Assembly (NCBI GenBank): GCA_964017185.1
Contig: OZ024884.1
Location: forward strand, 441,501 to 505,500
Direction of reading: 5' to 3'
DNA: 64,000 nt
Source: Rugalucina vietnamica
Lineage: Eukaryota > Mollusca > Bivalvia > Lucinida > Lucinidae
Shown here: in pieces, positions 33,401 through 43,050 of the stretch
Layout: every line of letters starts with the position of its first letter
Numbering within the stretch: the first letter of the stretch is position 1
Notes under the pieces: model-generated
Told to the model about the DNA's origin: nothing
Databases searched by the model: none
What the model saw: only the letters and a program-made list of their open reading frames with translations
Made by a program: the position numbers and the translations under genes

Positions 33401-34579
33401 TGAAATTTTTTTGATATTTTTTCTTATTTTTGCTCAAAACATAGATTGTGGGTACACGTTAGAACCGCCTCGCCGAGGCGGTTCTAACGCATACCCACAA
33501 TCTATGTTTTGGAGCAAAAATAAGAAAAATAGGTATACCCCTGCATACCCCTGTTTTGCTATATAAAAGTGGGGTTCAAGGGGGTATACATTGCACGGAC
33601 ATGTTTTCGTGATGGCTTTGTAAACACAAGAAAAGGGACACCTATTTGTTTAACACATTTTCCAGCGCCATGTGCAGCATGTTGACATAGGTTGTTTACC
33701 ATCAAGGAGTTGTGGTCGGTGAAGACCGATCTGACAAACAGTTTATTCTGGTTCCAGCTGGCAAGAAATGGGTGGACTTTATTTAGACTTGATCAGACTT
33801 TTTTTACTGTGTGTAAATGTTTGAAATTGCAGTATACAGTACTTATCTGGCTATCGTCGCCGTCATATAAAGGGTCACTGATGAGGGTTCAGTGCCCGAA
33901 ATTGCGCAATATGTCCCATGCTACTTCCCTTTGAACGTTTTCACTACTTTCAAAGTTTCTTTTTTTCTTTTTTTTTTTTTTTTATTATTATTATTATCAT
34001 TTGCTATAACTGCAGCTGGGGTTGTGTCGCGTGGCGGCCCTAAAAAGTCTCCCCGAACATCATCCATAGAGCAGATTAAATTATTTCTTTAGGTCCTTTG
34101 AGATGAGTTAGAATATTTTGAGTATTAAAAAGTGTACGTTAAGAGCCATCACTTAACTAATGTCTTAATTATTTGACCGCGTTAGGCACGTGTCTTTGAT
34201 TTAGTCTTACCTTGTGTAAATGTTGAAATTGCAGTATGTTTATCTGGCTATCGTCGCCGGTATATAAAGGGTCACTGATGAGGGCTCAGTACCCGACATT
34301 GTGCAATATGGCCAATACTACATCCCTTTGAACGTTTTCACTGCTTCTAAGGATCAAATTCTAGGTCTGTTCTAAGGATCAAGCTTTTATATCTTATTTA
34401 CAATTTTGCACGTGTAACCCATTAATTGATACATGAACATATAATGTTCTGTCAATGTGAGTTTATTGTGGTACTTACCGCAACTTCTGTTTTGAAGGCT
34501 TTATTTCCAAAACACCAAGCGCGTTTAATCCATGAAACCATTCTAGCTTGTGCTGTTCATCCCTACATGGTAATGTAGT
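21437..34579 (-). CDS. MIEAP/SPATA18-like coiled-coil protein
   Basis: Eight exons join without a frame conflict: 34579-34479, 34274-34211, 32924-32437, 29808-29698, 25717-25522, 24277-24191, 23170-23084 and 21844-21437, about 515 codons with no start codon found. Order of features: short N-terminal segments, a long polar low-complexity exon, a coiled-coil exon (KLQMKVSEQNMKMIQ), an exon with NRPTKLAEKFSEMYDNEW, two 29-codon helical exons, then a C-terminal exon with ATELCWLMCIQDPPMF, KYTDFIVWPALLL and TRGVAQ. The last exon resembles the C-terminal domain of mitochondria-eating protein (MIEAP), a family I recall as expanded in bivalves. In vertebrates MIEAP acts in mitochondrial quality control; whether this protein does is unknown. 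Three of its exons have extra copies nearby. A possible poly(A) signal lies at 21243-21238. A donor at 36442 may mark a further upstream exon. Confidence 0.6.
22336..22572 (-). mobile_element. Family 2 foldback MITE
   Basis: TGAGCCGCCTCGTCGG at one end, inner GATCAGCTTCGCGGTTACC palindrome, and AGGCAGCTCA at the other. It lies in the last intron of the MIEAP-like gene. Confidence 0.85.
22600..23080. other. Intronic stretch without other features
   Basis: AT-rich, part of the last intron of the MIEAP-like gene. Confidence 0.5.
23084..23170 (-). CDS. MIEAP-like exon G
   Basis: 87 bp, phase 0 to 0, between ATCTCTAG|ACATCT and CATATG|GTAATT. It encodes a basic helix (PVRRAIKELKEERKRNYKAF) and is the same length and phase as exon F. 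Confidence 0.55.
23255..23347 (+). repeat. Compound (CT)n(TCTG)n(TG)n microsatellite
   Basis: CT run, about eight TCTG units, then TG. Confidence 0.95.
23440..23562. mobile_element. Hairpin MITE
   Basis: ATCGTAATAGACTCACGCC pairs with GGCGTGAGTCTTCTACGAT. A relic of the same end is at 21957-21984. Confidence 0.65.
23821..24086 (-). mobile_element. Family 1 foldback MITE
   Basis: Palindrome CGCCTCGGCGAGGCG with end A at 24086; end B is lost. Confidence 0.85.
24191..24277 (-). CDS. MIEAP-like exon F
   Basis: 87 bp, phase 0 to 0, between TTTCTTCAG|ACAATA and AATGAG|GTAGGA. It encodes 29 residues predicted to be helical (TIFDVCQTESSARIEHAVKA). Confidence 0.58.
24459..24608. mobile_element. Hairpin MITE of 150 bp
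   Basis: AATACCAAATATATTTCATC pairs with GATGAAATATATTTGGTATT, with CGAGTGCGTAGCACGAGTG at the turn. Confidence 0.75.
25070..25330 (-). mobile_element. Family 3 repeat, partial
   Basis: GTTTTATGTCTTGGTG through CCTACTAGTACC. Confidence 0.7.
25522..25717 (-). CDS. MIEAP-like exon E (NRPTKL exon)
   Basis: 196 bp, one base plus 65 codons, from GGCTTAG|TAGG to CTTAAG|GTAATT (phase 2 to 0). It contains ADLGDMNRPTKLAEKFSEMY, DNEWTEAFDSV and a closing acidic helix. This is the only copy of the exon with a complete frame and a donor; others fill 25790-27010. Confidence 0.62.
25712..26360 (-). repeat. Exon E copy array, first 649-bp unit
   Basis: Contains four decayed copies of exon E (around 25800-25893, 25975-26075, 26110-26215 and 26255-26370), recognisable by CTAGTTTAGTTGGTCTGTTC and a GGGTTATTGTCTGC block. 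Only the intact exon at 25522-25717 keeps a donor. Confidence 0.75.
26361..27009 (-). repeat. Exon E copy array, second 649-bp unit
   Basis: Virtually identical to 25712-26360, so this is a recent tandem duplication of the decayed copies. Confidence 0.9.
27098..27343 (+). mobile_element. Family 3 repeat, left part (split by a pearl-like element)
   Basis: GTACAAGTAGGCAAAGATCAG through CAAGACATAAAACAA. The remainder resumes at 29199-29275 after the insertion. Confidence 0.8.
27347..29197 (+). mobile_element. Pearl-like element, about nine 166-bp units
   Basis: Starts GAGGACCATTGGTCCTGTAGC and ends AGCCTTCGGCTCAGGTGAGC. Two unit types alternate (GCCACATACAAAATATC with GGGCCCTGTGG, and GCTACATACCAAATATC with GGGCCTAGTGG), giving a dimeric period of about 332 bp. 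A GACGGACGAC microsatellite precedes the end. Inserted in a family 3 copy. Confidence 0.85.
29199..29275 (+). mobile_element. Family 3 repeat, right part
   Basis: AGAACCACCACAGAAGTATCG continues the copy interrupted at 27343. Confidence 0.75.
29372..29495 (+). mobile_element. Family 3 repeat, truncated
   Basis: GGTACAAGTAGGCAAAGATC to CCATGAAAACATTT. Confidence 0.75.
29698..29808 (-). CDS. MIEAP-like exon D (coiled coil, GC donor)
   Basis: 111 bp, phase 2 to 2, fully open, encoding a heptad-like helix (KYDKLQMKVSEQNMKMIQ, then KKKIANQQKENEELL). The acceptor is CTGGCAG|AGAAAA. The 3' boundary is ACAAG|GCAAGT, a typical GC-AG intron donor with no GT nearby. Confidence 0.55.
29862..30397. mobile_element. 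Family 3 copy enclosed by 60-bp inverted repeats
   Basis: The family 3 core (29957-30318) lies between AAAAAAGACACACTGGAAAT and its inverted match ATTTCCAGTGTGTCTTTTTT. Either a family 3 copy landed in a MITE or these are ends of a composite. Confidence 0.6.
30401..30440 (+). repeat. (AG)n microsatellite
   Basis: Twenty AG units. Confidence 0.95.
30441..31390. other. Intronic stretch without a recognised feature
   Basis: Between exons C and D of the MIEAP-like gene; AT-rich and unique-looking. Confidence 0.5.
31400..31640 (-). pseudogene. Two relics of the 3' end of MIEAP-like exon C
   Basis: 31562-31640 reads LGWPTNSVAHLELEY, matching LDWPTDNDAHLEHGH of exon C. 31440-31490 is a second, more decayed copy. 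Neither is complete. Confidence 0.55.
31643..31875 (+). mobile_element. Family 1 MITE, palindrome centre deleted
   Basis: Both ends present; only TGTGGGTACAATCTATG remains of the centre. Confidence 0.8.
32437..32924 (-). CDS. MIEAP-like exon C (polar linker)
   Basis: 488 bp open throughout, from acceptor TTGTTGCAG|ACAGAA to donor ACAAG|GTAGGC (phase 0 to 2). The 162 codons are rich in Ser, Asn, Asp and His with no recognisable domain, ending near LDWPTDNDAHLEHGHPKR. Relics of its 3' end lie at 31400-31640. Confidence 0.55.
33334..33614 (+). mobile_element. Family 1 foldback MITE, full length
   Basis: CATTACGAAAACTTGCCCATG to CACGGACATGTTTTCGTGATG with palindrome CGCCTCGCCGAGGCG. Confidence 0.92.
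33808..33877 (-). CDS. MIEAP-like exon B' (alternate copy)
   Basis: 70 bp, again one base plus whole codons (DPLYDGDDSQISTVYCNF), with the same acceptor sequence as exon B and a weaker donor (CACA|GTAAAA). Flanking DNA (about 33800-33950 against 34200-34340) is duplicated with it. Splicing both B and B' would make TGA the first codon of B', so only one could be used per message. It may also be a dead copy. Confidence 0.35.
33960..33997 (+). repeat. T-rich and TTA microsatellite
   Basis: Poly(T) followed by TTA repeats. Confidence 0.85.
34211..34274 (-). CDS. MIEAP-like exon B
   Basis: 64 bp, one base plus 21 codons (DPLYTGDDSQINILQFQHLHK), with donor CACAAG|GTAAGA. The acceptor (CCTCATCAG|T) has a poor pyrimidine tract. 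Phase 2 in and phase 0 out link exons A and C exactly. A diverged copy lies at 33808-33877. Confidence 0.45.
34479..34579 (-). CDS. MIEAP-like exon A
   Basis: Acceptor GTATTTCAG|ACTACA and donor TTGCG|GTAAGT bound 33 codons plus two bases. Only this frame is open. It reads RDEQHKLEWFHGLNALGVL. The phase-2 end fits exon B, which starts with one base. Confidence 0.5.
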
Positions 34580-34649
34580 CTGAAATACAGTCATTCGTGA
34601 CATAGAAGCAATAGTTTTTACGCTCTATGATATACCTAACAAGTCTTGC

Positions 34650-34878
34650 TTAACTCATTTAAGCCTGGCATCCTTTTTATGGGACATAGGCAAACAGTAT
34701 AGCCCCAGATGTGACGCCGCAGAACGCGGCGTCCCATCTGGGGCTATTCTGTTTGCTTACAAGAATTTCATCGAAAAATGGATTAAAATTTTAAAATCAC
34801 ACATGTGGCCCCTAGAAATGAAAGTGGAATCGCCCAAATGATAATGATGGGAGAATCCATTCGTCAAATATGGGTTAA
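34650..34878. mobile_element. piggyBac-like MITE bounded by TTAA
   Basis: TTAA at both ends, short inverted ends, and a strong inner hairpin (AGCCCCAGATGTGACGCCG / CGGCGTCCCATCTGGGGCT). Further copies at 61899-62101 and 35725-35880. Confidence 0.75.
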
Positions 34879-35073
34879 ACGTAGGCTACCCTTAATGAGA
34901 TGTTATATTTTGGAGCATGATCAAGTGAAACGTTGTAAAGACTAAATATATTTCCTTAGGATCTACGTCGATATCAACCTGCTGTAAAAATCAACAAAAA
35001 GGCCGCAAGTATTTAGAGAAAATTAATCGCCATTATAGTTTACACTATACAGATGCACGAAGTATTTTTTAAA

Positions 35074-35296
35074 CATTATGAAAACTTGCCCATGCAATAC
35101 ACAATGATTTTTTTTAGCTTTAAAAATTGAAAAAAATCAGCTGAATTTTTTTTTGATATTTTTCTTATTTTTGCTCGAAACGTAGATTGTGGGCACACGT
35201 TAGAACCGCCTCGGAATACCCCTACATACCCCAGTTTTGGTATATAAAAGTGGTGTATATGGGGGGTATATATTACACGGAATTGTTATCCTGATG
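35074..35296 (+). mobile_element. Family 1 MITE, internal deletion
   Basis: Palindrome right arm missing; both ends present. Confidence 0.8.
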
Positions 35297-35724
35297 TGAT
35301 TTCAAAAACGAAAGTTAGAATATTATTACAAAATCTCTCTTTTTAACATATTATGATCTCACTGCCCTTAAAGAAACTAAGTAAATGTATATTTTTAACT
35401 TATGGTTGATCTTAAAGCTACTTACCATACGATTGTGTTACCTCATTTCTTGCATGTGTATGGTCGTTCAGGTGTTCGTCCAAATTTACCGTTAGTTTCG
35501 ATTTGGAATACACGTAAATTTACTTCCTGTTTCAATGTGTTTTAGTTTCGTCTAGATCATTGCTTATTGAAAAATGTTTGGCCTTGATTACTTGAGTAGT
35601 TGAAATAGAGAAAACAATACCCATGAAAAATTATAGAAATCACTCACAATTTGACAATGCGTATAAAATAGTCTTATAAAATGTCAATGCTTCCCATACT
35701 TATAGCTATACCTATATGTTTAAG

Positions 35725-35880
35725 TTAACCCATATTTGACGAATTGATCCATTGGATTAGCCCACTTTTATTTTTAGGGGTGTTACGAGTGATGTTTTTA
35801 ATTTTCACCCCATTTTTCGATGAATTTTTGTTAGGCAAACAGAATAGCCCCAGATGGGACTCCGCGTTTTTCGGCGTCAC
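35725..35880. mobile_element. piggyBac-like MITE, half copy
   Basis: TTAACCCATATTTGACGAATT through AGCCCCAGATGGGACTCCGC; the other half is absent or replaced. Confidence 0.6.
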
Positions 35881-36860
35881 ATCGTGCAGCAGATACGCAA
35901 AGGCCGCTCGCAAGGATATTTTCATGTGCATAGCAACGAAAAAACGTTCGATTTCTTCGAAGTTCAAAACGAATCGACAATCAGTGCCTTCATTTGCAGC
36001 AATCGCCTGTAATATATAGGCTTTCAAATTTTCTGAGATTTTCAGAGAAATCCCTGCACATATTCCTGCAAATGAACACACGAACTTTTCTCAATATTTT
36101 TCAGTCTTTGTGTCTTTTTTCTTCGACCGAAAGTAAGGTTCAGTCGCACCAATAAACAGATGAAAATAACGAATTCAGGCGTAAATAAACGTTTTACTCC
36201 CAATTGGACACCTATTTCATGATCAAGATAAATTTTTCGACCATTTGCACCCAAAAATTCCGAAAAATAAGCGTTGGAGTCATTTTTCTTTGCAAATGTT
36301 TGTGAACGTACCCTCATTCCAAAATTCAATTATGGCGGTCAAAAACAAGTTCCCAGCCTGATTCCGCCACCAACATGCTGACATTATCGACTCAAATGTG
36401 AAGGGAAAGATGTGTCACAAAATGTTGAGTAACAAAACTTACTTCAAAGACATAATCCTGTAATGAAATCACATAAATGATGTCTGTTCCTGCTTTTTTG
36501 TAAATAAACAATCCAAAACATGAACCGTTTATGACGCAAATTGACCTCCAGATGCTGACGTCATAACTCTCCGTTAAAGGGACATTCAATAAATTTCAAG
36601 ACAGTCGATTTCAGTTAAAATCGGTATCACTTTATGCAATTTTGAAATGAAAATTAAAATCTCTGTAAGCTCTATATGGCATGGACAGAATTATGCAACG
36701 GATCAATGCTACGGCATGTCATCATGCAGCACGTGAAATGGAATCCAATTAGTGTTGTACAGGTGCGACCAATGACCCCCCCCCCCCCTCTACTCGCCCA
36801 CTGAATGATATTGTAATATCGCCACGGTCGATCACGCTGTTTCGGTATTGACTTTATGAT
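35881..36860. other. Stretch with possible upstream exon but no firm gene
   Basis: An open minus-strand frame (ending DYVFE) meets a strong donor TTTGAA|GTAAGT at 36443-36442 in phase 0, compatible with MIEAP-like exon A, but has no ATG. 36262-36300 shares a 30-bp match with 40783-40812. A C run lies at 36777-36787. Confidence 0.3.
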
Positions 36861-37092
36861 TGTATTTTTATTCAGTTTTACGTCCCTTTCAATATTATTT
36901 CAGCTCATATGAGACGGGCCAACAAATAGATTCGATCAGATGGGACGAAAACCTGGCACACTCTCATGCAGAAATCGGCTTGTCTCATGTGTGGTCCGTG
37001 CGGCGTTCGAGCCCACATCACGCATAGCGGTGAGATGATCGAATGATAAAGTGCGGTAATGAAATATCAGCGCTCTTAGTCACGGGGCCGCC
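36861..37092 (-). mobile_element. tRNA-derived SINE
   Basis: Reverse copy: GGCGGCCCCGTGACTAAGAG head with B box GGCTCGAACGCC and tail AAGGGACGTAAAACTGAAT. Confidence 0.7.
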
Positions 37093-37345
37093 TAACATGC
37101 ATTGAATGATAAGTATGAATGTGAATAGAAATGTGATTAGATGGTCCGTACGCTTCCTCCTCTCCTTTCTTAGAAGGTTGGGTTTCCTGTCGTTTTTTTT
37201 TTTAAAAAGCTAAATCGCTCAAATTTAAATTTGTAAAATATGCGGTCCGGCCGGCAAGGGCCTGGCCACATTTTAATGGCCTAACGAAAACGGTTTTGGC
37301 CTTTTTCAAGTTTCAATATTTTGGTCGAATATCATGTATCATAGG

Positions 37346-37625
37346 TACAAGTAGGCAACGATCAGGAAAAGGCGCAAGCAGAAAAAGATTCCCACTCAAA
37401 AAACCGAGGCGGGAAAAACCAAACTTACAATAAGGTACTTATACCATGAAACAATTTCATAAGCCGAATAAGCAGCTATTTTCTCAATAGGTGGCCACTC
37501 AGTTAACTAAAATATGATAACATACATAAGACGCCAACAGCGCAAAAAATTTTAAACACCAAGACATAAAACAATAAGAACCACCACAGAAGTATCGCCT
37601 TGGAACGATCAGTAATATAAAGATA
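37346..37625 (+). mobile_element. Family 3 repeat
   Basis: GGTACAAGTAGGCAACGATC to TCGCCTTGGAACGATCAG. Confidence 0.8.
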
Positions 37626-37659
37626 GACCTTTTCCATTTTTCATGCGGTGACTCATGAT

Positions 37660-38490
37660 TATTGATCGGTGGTCATCTGATAAATAAATTAAAATAAAAA
37701 CATGCTTAAATTGAAAGTTGCAAATATATTAACGATATATCGAAGTCTAAAGCGATGTTGCGGCATAGTATAGTATATATTCTGTAATTTTGTGGTAAAC
37801 ATGGGAACTAGCTCCAAAAAGAGGTAATGAACTTTGGTTCAAATTGCAATTTAGAGAGCGCTCCAAAGGTTGGAATAAAAAAAAATATGAAGATTTTGGA
37901 AGTGTTAGTGAAAACAGAAAAATATCGCAATGCTGTTCAATGTAAAAATAATCTCTCGGTATATACGGCACAAAAGTGGTTGAAACCGAACTAATTTCGC
38001 TATGCATTCACTTTATGAAAGCACCAAACAGAATCGGTAATAATCGGTAATAAAAATAGTGGAAATACTATCTGTTTCAACCGTCATTTGGTGTCGTGAT
38101 CATAGACAAATTATTTTTGAATGGGACAATTTTGCGATTATCATCACTCTTTACTTAAATACGTCGAAAGTATTCACAAAACCAATGAGACCTATTTCTG
38201 GTTACCTTTGGAACCATCTCGAAATTACCATTGCCGGAACAAATTTCAACTACCTCTTTTGTAGCTCGTTCCCATGTTTAACACATGTATTGGATACAAT
38301 TTTAGCTTTGTGACTTTTTTCCTGTGACTTTTGACCATACATTTTTTCACATAACCGTGCACGTGACTTCGAGTCTTGCCACACCGGCTCGTTTGCCTAG
38401 AGAGTAGTTTGCACACTCATACTAAGCAGAAACTGAACAATCAGCCAATGGCATTGGTTGAATGCAATCGATCATTCGACCCCACTTCCA
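37660..38490. other. Stretch without a recognised feature
   Basis: No exon or repeat boundary supported. Confidence 0.45.
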
Positions 38491-38496
38491 CCAGCT

Positions 38497-38552
38497 CATG
38501 TCAGGAAAACATGTCCGTGAAATGCATACCCCCTTAAACCCCACTTTTAAAT

Positions 38553-38605
<53 letters not shown>

Positions 38606-38782
38606 CGGTTTGCCTTAATTCTGATCCAAAACATAGATTGTGGGTAACTGTGTACCCACAATCAATGTTTTGAGCATAAATATAAAATATCTTTTTTTTT
38701 TCTTTTTTTTTCTTTTTTTTTCTTCTTTTTTTTTGCTACTGAAAAAATCCTCTGTATATTGCATGAGCAAGTTTTCGTAATG
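38497..38782 (-). mobile_element. Family 1 MITE with (CA)n insertion
   Basis: End B at 38497, end A at 38782, short central hairpin; a CA microsatellite (38556-38602) and T-rich tracts have grown inside it. Confidence 0.85.
38556..38602 (+). repeat. (CA)n microsatellite
   Basis: About 23 CA units. Confidence 0.95.
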
Positions 38783-39155
38783 TTGGGGTCGTTCTGTATT
38801 GTATCTGACCAAATTACCTCTTTATTGGGTTATTTTCGACTTTCTCCTTGCATTGCAACGCGTTCTTTTGCTAGTGTTTGTGACTGAAATTATACCCTGG
38901 TTAGGGCGTCCTCGTCAGTGCACCGTCTATTAACGTAAAACAGATATAGTGATTGTTATATCGAGGATTTTTGACACGATGGTACACAAGGCCAGTATTT
39001 ATTCTATCATAATCATTTATTGTAATTAGAAAATAAAGTGATTACATCACTAAAACATTGATGTAAATGTATTACTATGTAGGAAAAGCCTGACTGCACT
39101 AATTGACAAACATCACCTACGTAATCACATATAGATCTAAGTTTCTTGAGCCTTT

Positions 39156-39426
39156 CATTACGACAACTTGCCCATGCAATATACAGAGACTTTTTTTTCG
39201 GCTGTAAAAATGATAAATCTCGTATGAAAATTTTTGATAATTTTAAAGATTTTGCTCAAAACATTGATTGTGGGTACACATTAGAACCGCCTCGCTGAGG
39301 CAGTTCTAACGAGTACCCGCAAGCTATGTTTTGGAACAAAAATTGTATACCCCTTTATACCCCAGTTTTACTGAATAAAATTTGGGGTTAAAGGGGTATT
39401 TATTGCACGGACATGTTTTCCTGATG
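39156..39426 (+). mobile_element. Family 1 foldback MITE
   Basis: Both ends and a slightly imperfect palindrome. Confidence 0.88.
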
Positions 39427-39527
39427 ATTGTCCTCCTCAAAATCTATAAATTTTTGTAACAAGAATCCACACTGCTATAGATTCCTTAAGGTCCTAAGTA
39501 CTTACTAAAGAAGTTTTGCGCGAGTGT

Positions 39528-39638
39528 GTCATGTGGTTTTTCTCGGGGTTCTCCCGTTTTCGCCGGCCCGTCTCATATGAGAAATAATCTTGAAAGGGAC
39601 GTAAAACTGAAGTAAAAAAAAAAAAAAAAAAAAAAAAG
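39528..39638 (+). mobile_element. SINE, 5'-truncated, with poly(A)
   Basis: TTTCTCGGGGTTCTCCCG and GAAAGGGACGTAAAACTGAA followed by a run of A, as in the SINE at 52712. Confidence 0.7.
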
Positions 39639-39639
39639 T

Positions 39640-41100
39640 TTTGCTTCCCAACTGCTTAAAGTTTTGCTGATATTTGGAAAAACAAAATTCACCCGTGAAT
39701 GGTCTATAGCTGGTTGGTTTCTGTATCAATGTAAATTGATATACTGCATGATATTCGTTATCGCAGTTGTTTCCCTTGAGTTGAAGTGCGTGCATGTCGT
39801 CACAATATAGTGTACCTCATAATGCTCATTCAATGTACTAGAAAGTTGGTGTGCGTGAACTAACACTTCATCTTAAATGTTGAAATAAAACTGAAAGAAA
39901 AGGGAAATAGAGGAACCAAAAATACAAGTTGTCTTGATCGATTGATTATTCGAACTTTCCGAACGACCCTCTTAACAGCTTAATTAAGTGACGTCATTTA
40001 AAAATTTTCATTTTCCAGGAAACGTGCATTTTCCAGGAAACGACAACACGAGAAAACCTATCGGGATTTCTAACAATGTCCAGCACAAACCAGGCGGTAA
40101 AGTCAGAGAAGAAAGATAGAAACATGAAATTTTGAATTTGAAAAGAAGAACCACTGACAGCGAATACAGAGGCGCTGATCTGCTGCATCTGATCTCAAAG
40201 TTTCTGCATCGGATCCAAAATAACCGAGTATCTGCATATACAAAACTTAGGTTTTGTCACGATGTGGCTCATTTTTGTTTACAAAAATGACAGAAGAAAG
40301 TTTCTTGAGCATTCTACTTTATTTTCAAATGTAGAAATCCTCCCGTTTGCTCATTTAGCCGAAAGATGGACTAAGGCATTCTTAAACATTCCATTGCCAA
40401 GTCAGAAGATTGGCGTTGGATTTTAAAATGACAGGTAGTTTTGCTATTTCTGCATTTCTGTGATTCGGGACACCTGCCGTTAATCAATGAGTACGCGACA
40501 ATCATTCAAACAATTTTGCTGGAAATGCATGAATTTGGTAGATGAAAGAAGATGATAAGTCCTACAAAGGTGTTTTAACGATGAATGTGTGTTTTATTGC
40601 CATAAAATGTGACTGACATTTGGCTGGAAATTCGAAGGCCATTTTAGCACAGCGATAACGTCGATAAAAGTTGGTCAACTTCGTGGCTTATTTGCCGGTT
40701 TCATAGAACTTCTCCCGCATAACCCGAATGCTCGATGGAAGACTAGGGTTTCCTCGCAAGACTAAGCTATAAACCCAACAAATTAGCGTTGGAGTCATTT
40801 TTCTTTGCAAATCTGAAAGTAGGAGGTATTTCACTTCCTCCAGACTGATCATTTCAGACACTTGTGCAATTTGATCTTAAAAGCTCACACTTTTCAGTGT
40901 TTTGTTACACTGGTATGCAATTTAAGAAGTAGAATTAAGAGGCACGCTTCTGATTGATTTGCAAGAGTGAACAACATTTTGAAAGTCGTTTTTAAGCCAC
41001 TTTAAATGTCGCTATATTTGGCGGGAATTTCGGCAGCCATTTTAAAGAATTATTTTGCATGCGGAAGAATGTTCCTTAAGAAAATGAAAATCGGTCAAAT
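39640..41100. other. Mostly featureless stretch
   Basis: A strongly decayed family 2 copy is visible at about 40140-40275. No supported exon. Confidence 0.45.
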
Positions 41101-41117
41101 CGAACGTTTGCTTATCT

Positions 41118-41300
41118 ACTGTGACCTGAAGTCATGTGATGTGACGTGACGTCGTGACATGGCGCAAAATGACGCCAACAGCGACGTCACGCGATACGTG
41201 TGACGACAGTGACGTCATGTGATGTCACATGAAACGACATGCGGCCTCACACATAACGTCATATTGCGTCACCTGTCATATTGCGTCATATTATATTAAT
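41118..41300. repeat. Cluster of TGACGT/ACGTCA words
   Basis: About fifteen copies of GTGACGT, GACGTCA, GCGTCA and close variants in 180 bp on both strands. It may be the body of a word-rich element or a run of CRE-like sites. Confidence 0.5.
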
Positions 41301-42074
41301 TATCTCGACTCAAGTATTAATTCATTGTTGCTAGCATTAATTAATGTTGTCTAATGCACAAACAAACTTTGAAGAATAAAAAATGTTCTTTTGGCTGACA
41401 CAATGAATTTTTGACCGAAATTTAGGCAGATTTCTGCTGGTAATGCGCAAATTTCCATACCAACGATCTCAATACTTCACAAAGTCTGTAGTCACTACTG
41501 GGTACAAAAAATAAAACACCATCTACTCCACTGCACCAGTCGCGCACCTCTTCTTAATCTTCCGTACAGTCACTAATTGCTGAAAAATCTCGAAATAGAC
41601 CAATCACACCAGACTGCGATTTGGCATGTTGAAAGATCCAAGGAGGCGCATACTTCTGGTTTCATTCAATTTTTTTAAAAAGTGCTCGATTGTCAAACTA
41701 GAAGAGACAATGCTGCGATTTTCGACTTTTTTTTCGACTGCCATCAAAAACGAATGCCTTCCTCATGCTCCTACAAACATCTATTGTGGTAATTTTGCCA
41801 TAGCACGACACGCATACATGTGTAAAAGCAATCAAAGGTAAAAAGTGCCACATAAACAAATCCGATTACCAGAAAACACGCAAAATACTTACCACTATCG
41901 CGCAAATTTTGTCCGAAAAATGCGCTACTCCACTGGAGACAGCTACCTCTCTCTTTTTCTGTCGTACAGTGAATCTATAGGGTGCATAAAAAAGGACGCC
42001 AGGCTTATTCTATTTATCGATCTTTATAAAGACTGGACTATTAACTTCACCGTATCGAATAGTCTTACCTTAAA

Positions 42075-42625
42075 ACAAAACTTGTGACGTTTCACAAATC
42101 ACAGACAAAACATTTTCGTAATCACAGAGAATTCAGCAATTTGGCCAATGTTTTTGCAGCAGTATTGACTGATTTACAGCATATAACTCAATATTTTATT
42201 CTGGTGTTGTTAAGTATATTTACAGCTTTAAACCTCAAATGAAAATGGTAATTCTATGCTTGATACCAGACCCGTCGGCCACAAAATTTTAAAGTAATTA
42301 ATGTGTGCCAAGTTGCAAAGGTTATGAGATAGTTTACGCTTATTGTTAAAAGGGGTTTCGGCGGATCCCTCCCGAGAAAATTTTATACCTCTGGAGGTCT
42401 GTTGTTGCGATTTTAATGCACTTTTAGACCACTGGTTTTACAATCTCAAGGCAATTCACAGACTTGAAAATTTACAAATCACAGATCACAGGGGTTTGAA
42501 TTTGTCTTTCACACATCACAGAAAATACCTCTGTCACAGATCACAGAATAAGATTTTGCTTTTTCACAAATCACAGACTTTAAAAAAGGCCAATCACACG
42601 TCACAGAATAGCCCCCTCACCCCCT
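42075..42625 (+). repeat. Degenerate TCACAGA-rich repeats
   Basis: CAAATCACAGA, CACAGATCACAGAA and CACACGTCACAGAATAG recur at irregular spacing. Class unknown. Confidence 0.5.
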
Positions 42626-42639
42626 CCCCTCTTTAATGA

Positions 42640-43045
42640 GTTTTGACTTACGGATTTACGTACATGTAAGTACGCCCACAGCTCTGTGTCGAGACTGAAT
42701 CAATCCTCCGGAAAGATGTCTTTTTTGACACCAGAAAGTGTTTTTATGTGTGCACTCAAAAATTCGTAACACGTACGTGGCAGGTCCGATACGCCGAACA
42801 TACGTCACACATACGTGGTACATACGAAAGCAACGTGGCAGGTACGCCGTAGATACGTAGCCCATACTCCTAATACGCCACGCGTGTGTCGCGGTTAATA
42901 TGTCACTTAACCGTGACGTATGTACAGCGTACCTTTCGTATCTGCTACGTATGTGTGACGTATGCGTGGCGTATCCTCGACTCTCTTTTCGTATCTACGG
43001 CGTATCAGCGACGTACGTGTGGCGTATCTCACGTATCAATGGCGC
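42640..43045. mobile_element. Foldback element rich in ATACGTCACAC words
   Basis: Left half repeats forms of CACATACGTGG, the right half the inverse (GTATGTGTGACGTATG), turning near 42890. No coding content. Confidence 0.55.
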
Positions 43046-43050
43046 ATGTG

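Noticed and set aside
33334-33614. Perfect GC-rich palindromes as transcription terminators
   Set aside because: They recur dozens of times within a defined MITE in both orientations and have no relation to gene ends.
36392-36589. Frame ending at a strong donor, as first exon of the MIEAP-like gene
   Set aside because: Phase fits exon A but there is no ATG; kept only as a possibility.
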